From contig JBAZHT010000002.1 of NCBI GenBank assembly GCA_041652255.1, forward strand, positions 1-64,000: a DNA stretch of 64,000 nucleotides. The letters run 5' to 3'. Of this stretch, positions 61,371 through 64,000 are shown in pieces. Each line of letters begins with the position of its first letter. The first letter of the stretch is position 1. The notes below the pieces were generated by a model. The model was not told where the DNA came from and ran no database searches. It was given only the letters and a program-made list of their open reading frames with translations. The DNA is from DMER64 sp041652255 (GTDB lineage: Bacteria; Bacteroidota; Bacteroidia; Bacteroidales; UBA932). The position numbers and the translations under genes are program-made.

Positions 61371-63986
61371 ATGACCTCTGGCGAAACAAGAAAAACTTTT
61401 CTGGATTTTTTTGAAAAGAAAGCACATACCATTGTTCCCTCGGCTCCCATGGTAATTAAGAACGATCCCACATTGATGTTTACCAATGCCGGCATGAACC
61501 AGTTTAAAGACTGGTTCCTGGGTAATGAACCCGCCCGGTATCAACGGGTTGCCGACACCCAAAAGTGTCTGAGGGTCAGCGGAAAGCATAACGATCTGGA
61601 AGAGGTTGGGCACGACACTTACCACCATACCATGTTCGAAATGCTGGGCAACTGGAGTTTTGGTGATTATTTCAAAGAGGAGGCCATTTCCTGGGCCTGG
61701 GAGTTGTTGCATGACGTTTTCAAACTGGATGCCGACCGACTTTACGCCACGGTATTTGAAGGGGCCCCCGATGATAGTATTGCTGCCGATGAAGAATCCC
61801 GTGCCATTTGGAATCGATTTTTACCGGAAGACCGGATCATTGCCGGGAACAAAAAGGACAATTTTTGGGAAATGGGAGATACGGGGCCGTGCGGGCCCTG
61901 TAGTGAAATACATATTGACCTTCGGCCTCCGGGAGACCGGGCCGTCATCTCCGGAGCTTCCCTGGTCAACACGGGGCATCCTTTGGTGGTGGAAGTATGG
62001 AACCTGGTTTTTATACAATACAACCGGAAAGCAGACGGAAAACTGATAATGCTCCCGCAAAAGCACGTCGATACGGGTATGGGGCTTGAGCGTTTGTGCG
62101 TAGCCATCCAGGGAAAATTCAGCACATACGATACTGACCTGTTCCAAAGCCTGATAGGAGCCACCGGCAAGTTGTGCGGAAAAGAATACGGCCGGGACAA
62201 AAACACGGATATAGCCATGCGAGTGGTCGCCGACCATTTGAGAGCCATTTGTTTTTCCATAGCAGACGGTCAGCTTCCCTCCAATGTGAAAGCCGGATAT
62301 GTTATCAGACGCATTCTTCGCAGGGCCGTACGTTACGGCTATACTTTCCTTGGGTTTGACAAACCTTTTTTGTGTTACCTGGTCCCCGCCCTTATCCGGG
62401 AAATGGGACAGGCTTTTCCCGAGCTGGAAAAACAACAAGAGATCATACAGAACATCATCCGCCAGGAAGAAGAAGCGTTCCTTCGTGCCCTTGAGAAAGG
62501 TATACGTTTGTTTGAATATTTCACACGGGACGAAACCCTTAAGGAATTCAGCGGAAAGGATGCCTTTTTGTTGTATGACACATATGGATTTCCCCTGGAC
62601 CTTACCATATTGATGGCCCGTGAAAAAGGGCTGACTGTCAACACGGCAGAATTTGAAGAAGAATTGCAGGCCCAGAAAAACCGTGCCCGACAGGCCACAC
62701 AAGCCAAAGAAGGGGACTGGATAGAATTAAGACCTTTCGTTCAACCGGCTTTTCTGGGTTATGAAACTACCCGGGCTTACGCAAGAATTACCAGGTACCG
62801 GAAAGTGAAATCAAAAAACAGGGAATACTACCAGGTAGTGCTCGACCAGACCCCGTTTTATGCCGAAAGCGGCGGACAGACCGGAGATTCCGGATACCTG
62901 GAAAACACCCAGGGGGAAAAGGTACGTATAACCGACACGGTTAAAGAGAACAACCTGATCCTTCATATAACTTCAAAAATTCCGGAAAATCCCGAAACGG
63001 AATTTTATGCTGTGGTTGATGAAGAACGCAGACAGGCAATAGCAAACAACCACACCGCAACGCACCTGTTGCACTACGCACTCAGAAAAGTTCTGGGGCT
63101 TCACATTGAACAGAAAGGATCTCACGTATCCCCCGACGGACTCCGTTTTGACTTCTCCCATTATTCACGCCTTGAACCTGAAGATATAAAAAAGATAGAA
63201 CGTCTGGTCAACAGTCTGATCCGCAACAATATATCACAGGAAACCCTGCAGGACATTCCCCTGGAAGAAGCCCGAAAGATGGGGGCCATGGCTTTATTCG
63301 GTGAAAAATACGGGGAAAGGGTCCGTGTGATTCGTTTTGGAGATTCCATTGAATTGTGCGGAGGGACCCACGCGACGGCCACCGGGAACATAGGCATGTT
63401 CAAAATACTGAGCGAAAGCGCCATAGCGGCAGGTATTCGCAGGATCGAAGCCATTACGGGCCTTGCTGTGGAACGGAAAGTAGAAGAACTGGAAACCATC
63501 CTGGCTGGTGTTCGCAACATGATGAACGACAATCCGGATGTAATCACCTCTCTAAAAAAACTGGTTCTGGAGAACGATGATCTGAGGAAAGCGATGGAAC
63601 AAATCATGCGGGAAAGGGCTGCAGCGCTACGGAAATCACTCTGGGAACAAAAGACTGCGTTGAACGGCATCCAATTTGTATCACTTAGAGGCGTGTACAT
63701 GCCCGAACTAATAAAAGACCTGGCTTTCTCTTTCCGGAACGAGACCTCCGGCAATATGGCTTTTGCCGCCGCCTATGAACACAACGGCAAAGCCAACCTG
63801 ACCCTGCTCATTTCTGATGACCTGGTCAAAGCCGGATGGAATGCCTCGGAAATAATTCGAAAAGCTTCCCGCCATATCCGCGGAGGCGGAGGCGGACAGG
63901 ATTTCTACGCTACTGCGGGAGGCAAAAATCCTGAAGGCCTGCAAGCCGCACTGGACACCATTGTCGATGCTTTGAAGAACCCTTAA
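61371..63986 (+). CDS. alaS: Alanyl-tRNA synthetase
   Basis: 871 residues from ATG 61371 (a TTG two codons earlier is in frame), matching the standard length. The class II catalytic core is at ~1-440 (MFTNAGMNQFKDWFLG; GRGP-like GDTGPCGPCSEIH), the editing domain has NNHTATHLLHYALRK and CGGTHATATGNIG, and the C-terminal C-Ala domain ends in GGGGGQDFYATAGGK. It charges tRNA-Ala and clears mischarged Ser/Gly. It is divergent from the M23 gene; a few bases remain after its stop before the window ends. Confidence 0.97.
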   Translation: MTSGETRKTFLDFFEKKAHTIVPSAPMVIKNDPTLMFTNAGMNQFKDWFLGNEPARYQRVADTQKCLRVSGKHNDLEEVGHDTYHHTMFEMLGNWSFGDYFKEEAISWAWELLHDVFKLDADRLYATVFEGAPDDSIAADEESRAIWNRFLPEDRIIAGNKKDNFWEMGDTGPCGPCSEIHIDLRPPGDRAVISGASLVNTGHPLVVEVWNLVFIQYNRKADGKLIMLPQKHVDTGMGLERLCVAIQGKFSTYDTDLFQSLIGATGKLCGKEYGRDKNTDIAMRVVADHLRAICFSIADGQLPSNVKAGYVIRRILRRAVRYGYTFLGFDKPFLCYLVPALIREMGQAFPELEKQQEIIQNIIRQEEEAFLRALEKGIRLFEYFTRDETLKEFSGKDAFLLYDTYGFPLDLTILMAREKGLTVNTAEFEEELQAQKNRARQATQAKEGDWIELRPFVQPAFLGYETTRAYARITRYRKVKSKNREYYQVVLDQTPFYAESGGQTGDSGYLENTQGEKVRITDTVKENNLILHITSKIPENPETEFYAVVDEERRQAIANNHTATHLLHYALRKVLGLHIEQKGSHVSPDGLRFDFSHYSRLEPEDIKKIERLVNSLIRNNISQETLQDIPLEEARKMGAMALFGEKYGERVRVIRFGDSIELCGGTHATATGNIGMFKILSESAIAAGIRRIEAITGLAVERKVEELETILAGVRNMMNDNPDVITSLKKLVLENDDLRKAMEQIMRERAAALRKSLWEQKTALNGIQFVSLRGVYMPELIKDLAFSFRNETSGNMAFAAAYEHNGKANLTLLISDDLVKAGWNASEIIRKASRHIRGGGGGQDFYATAGGKNPEGLQAALDTIVDALKNP

Positions 63987-64000
63987 ACAAAAAAATATCC

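Overview
The window is a compact stretch of a Bacteroidales-type chromosome (phylum Bacteroidota). The evidence is the promoter grammar (TTTG, 19-nt spacer, TAnnTTTG), the rnfBCDGEA cluster headed by an RseC-like gene, GH97 and GH2 glycosidases, DUF4831 and DUF3108 proteins, an OstA-like protein behind two SurA/PpiC-like genes, and the rpsF-rpsR-rplI operon. GC is near 47% by eye. I saw no insertion sequence, prophage, CRISPR array or tRNA. The family cannot be fixed from this sequence alone.

Layout. The left edge holds the 5' end of a 23S rRNA gene pointing left, with its own promoter and leader, so no 16S gene lies immediately upstream. 0.3-4.2 kb: VanY-like peptidase, OPT peptide transporter and PepT form a peptide uptake and degradation cluster. 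4.2-12.1 kb: a lipase remnant, galactose mutarotase, a cyclase-family hydrolase, a glycerophosphodiesterase/beta-galactosidase fusion and a GH97 glycosidase. 12.1-23 kb: an unpaired zeta-toxin-like kinase, an RNA methyltransferase, the leftward operon nlpC - dipeptide epimerase - small protein - metH - metF, a radical SAM protein, a LOG-family hydrolase and a cation/dicarboxylate symporter. 23-29 kb: guaB followed by three envelope-biogenesis genes. 29-35.8 kb: glyA, ribosomal proteins S6-S18-L9, PepD, DUF4831 and an LpxL-like acyltransferase. 35.9-41 kb: a POT peptide transporter, a DMT exporter, an ABC binding-protein/permease fusion lacking a neighbouring ATPase, and a decayed U32 peptidase gene. 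41-48.2 kb: glycosyltransferase, dut-murF, cyclophilin lipoprotein, GH2 lipoprotein with a partner lipoprotein, and a D,D-carboxypeptidase. 48.2-61.3 kb: sixteen leftward genes with gaps of at most 18 nt (two M23 peptidases, MerR, Nif3, zinc ribbon, aminotransferase, DnaB, DUF3108, RseC, Rnf complex, TPR protein). The window closes with a complete alaS.

Themes. Peptide and peptidoglycan-peptide handling recurs (VanY-like, OPT, PepT, NlpC/P60, exported L-Ala-D/L-Glu epimerase, PepD, POT, D,D-carboxypeptidase, M23), fitting a cell that scavenges peptides and remodels its wall. Rnf would couple ferredoxin oxidation to an ion gradient, as expected in a fermentative anaerobe.

Most of the window is ordinary housekeeping DNA and I do not see a defence or mobile system. 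The observations most worth following are: a recurrent promoter-to-start spacing of 4-7 nt that implies leaderless mRNAs, four times in divergent pairs; very long Shine-Dalgarno sequences before rnfG and rnfE in a phylum that generally ignores them; a nearly identical promoter/start region shared by 23S rRNA and rpsF; the GDPD-GH2 fusion; and the separate 23S gene.
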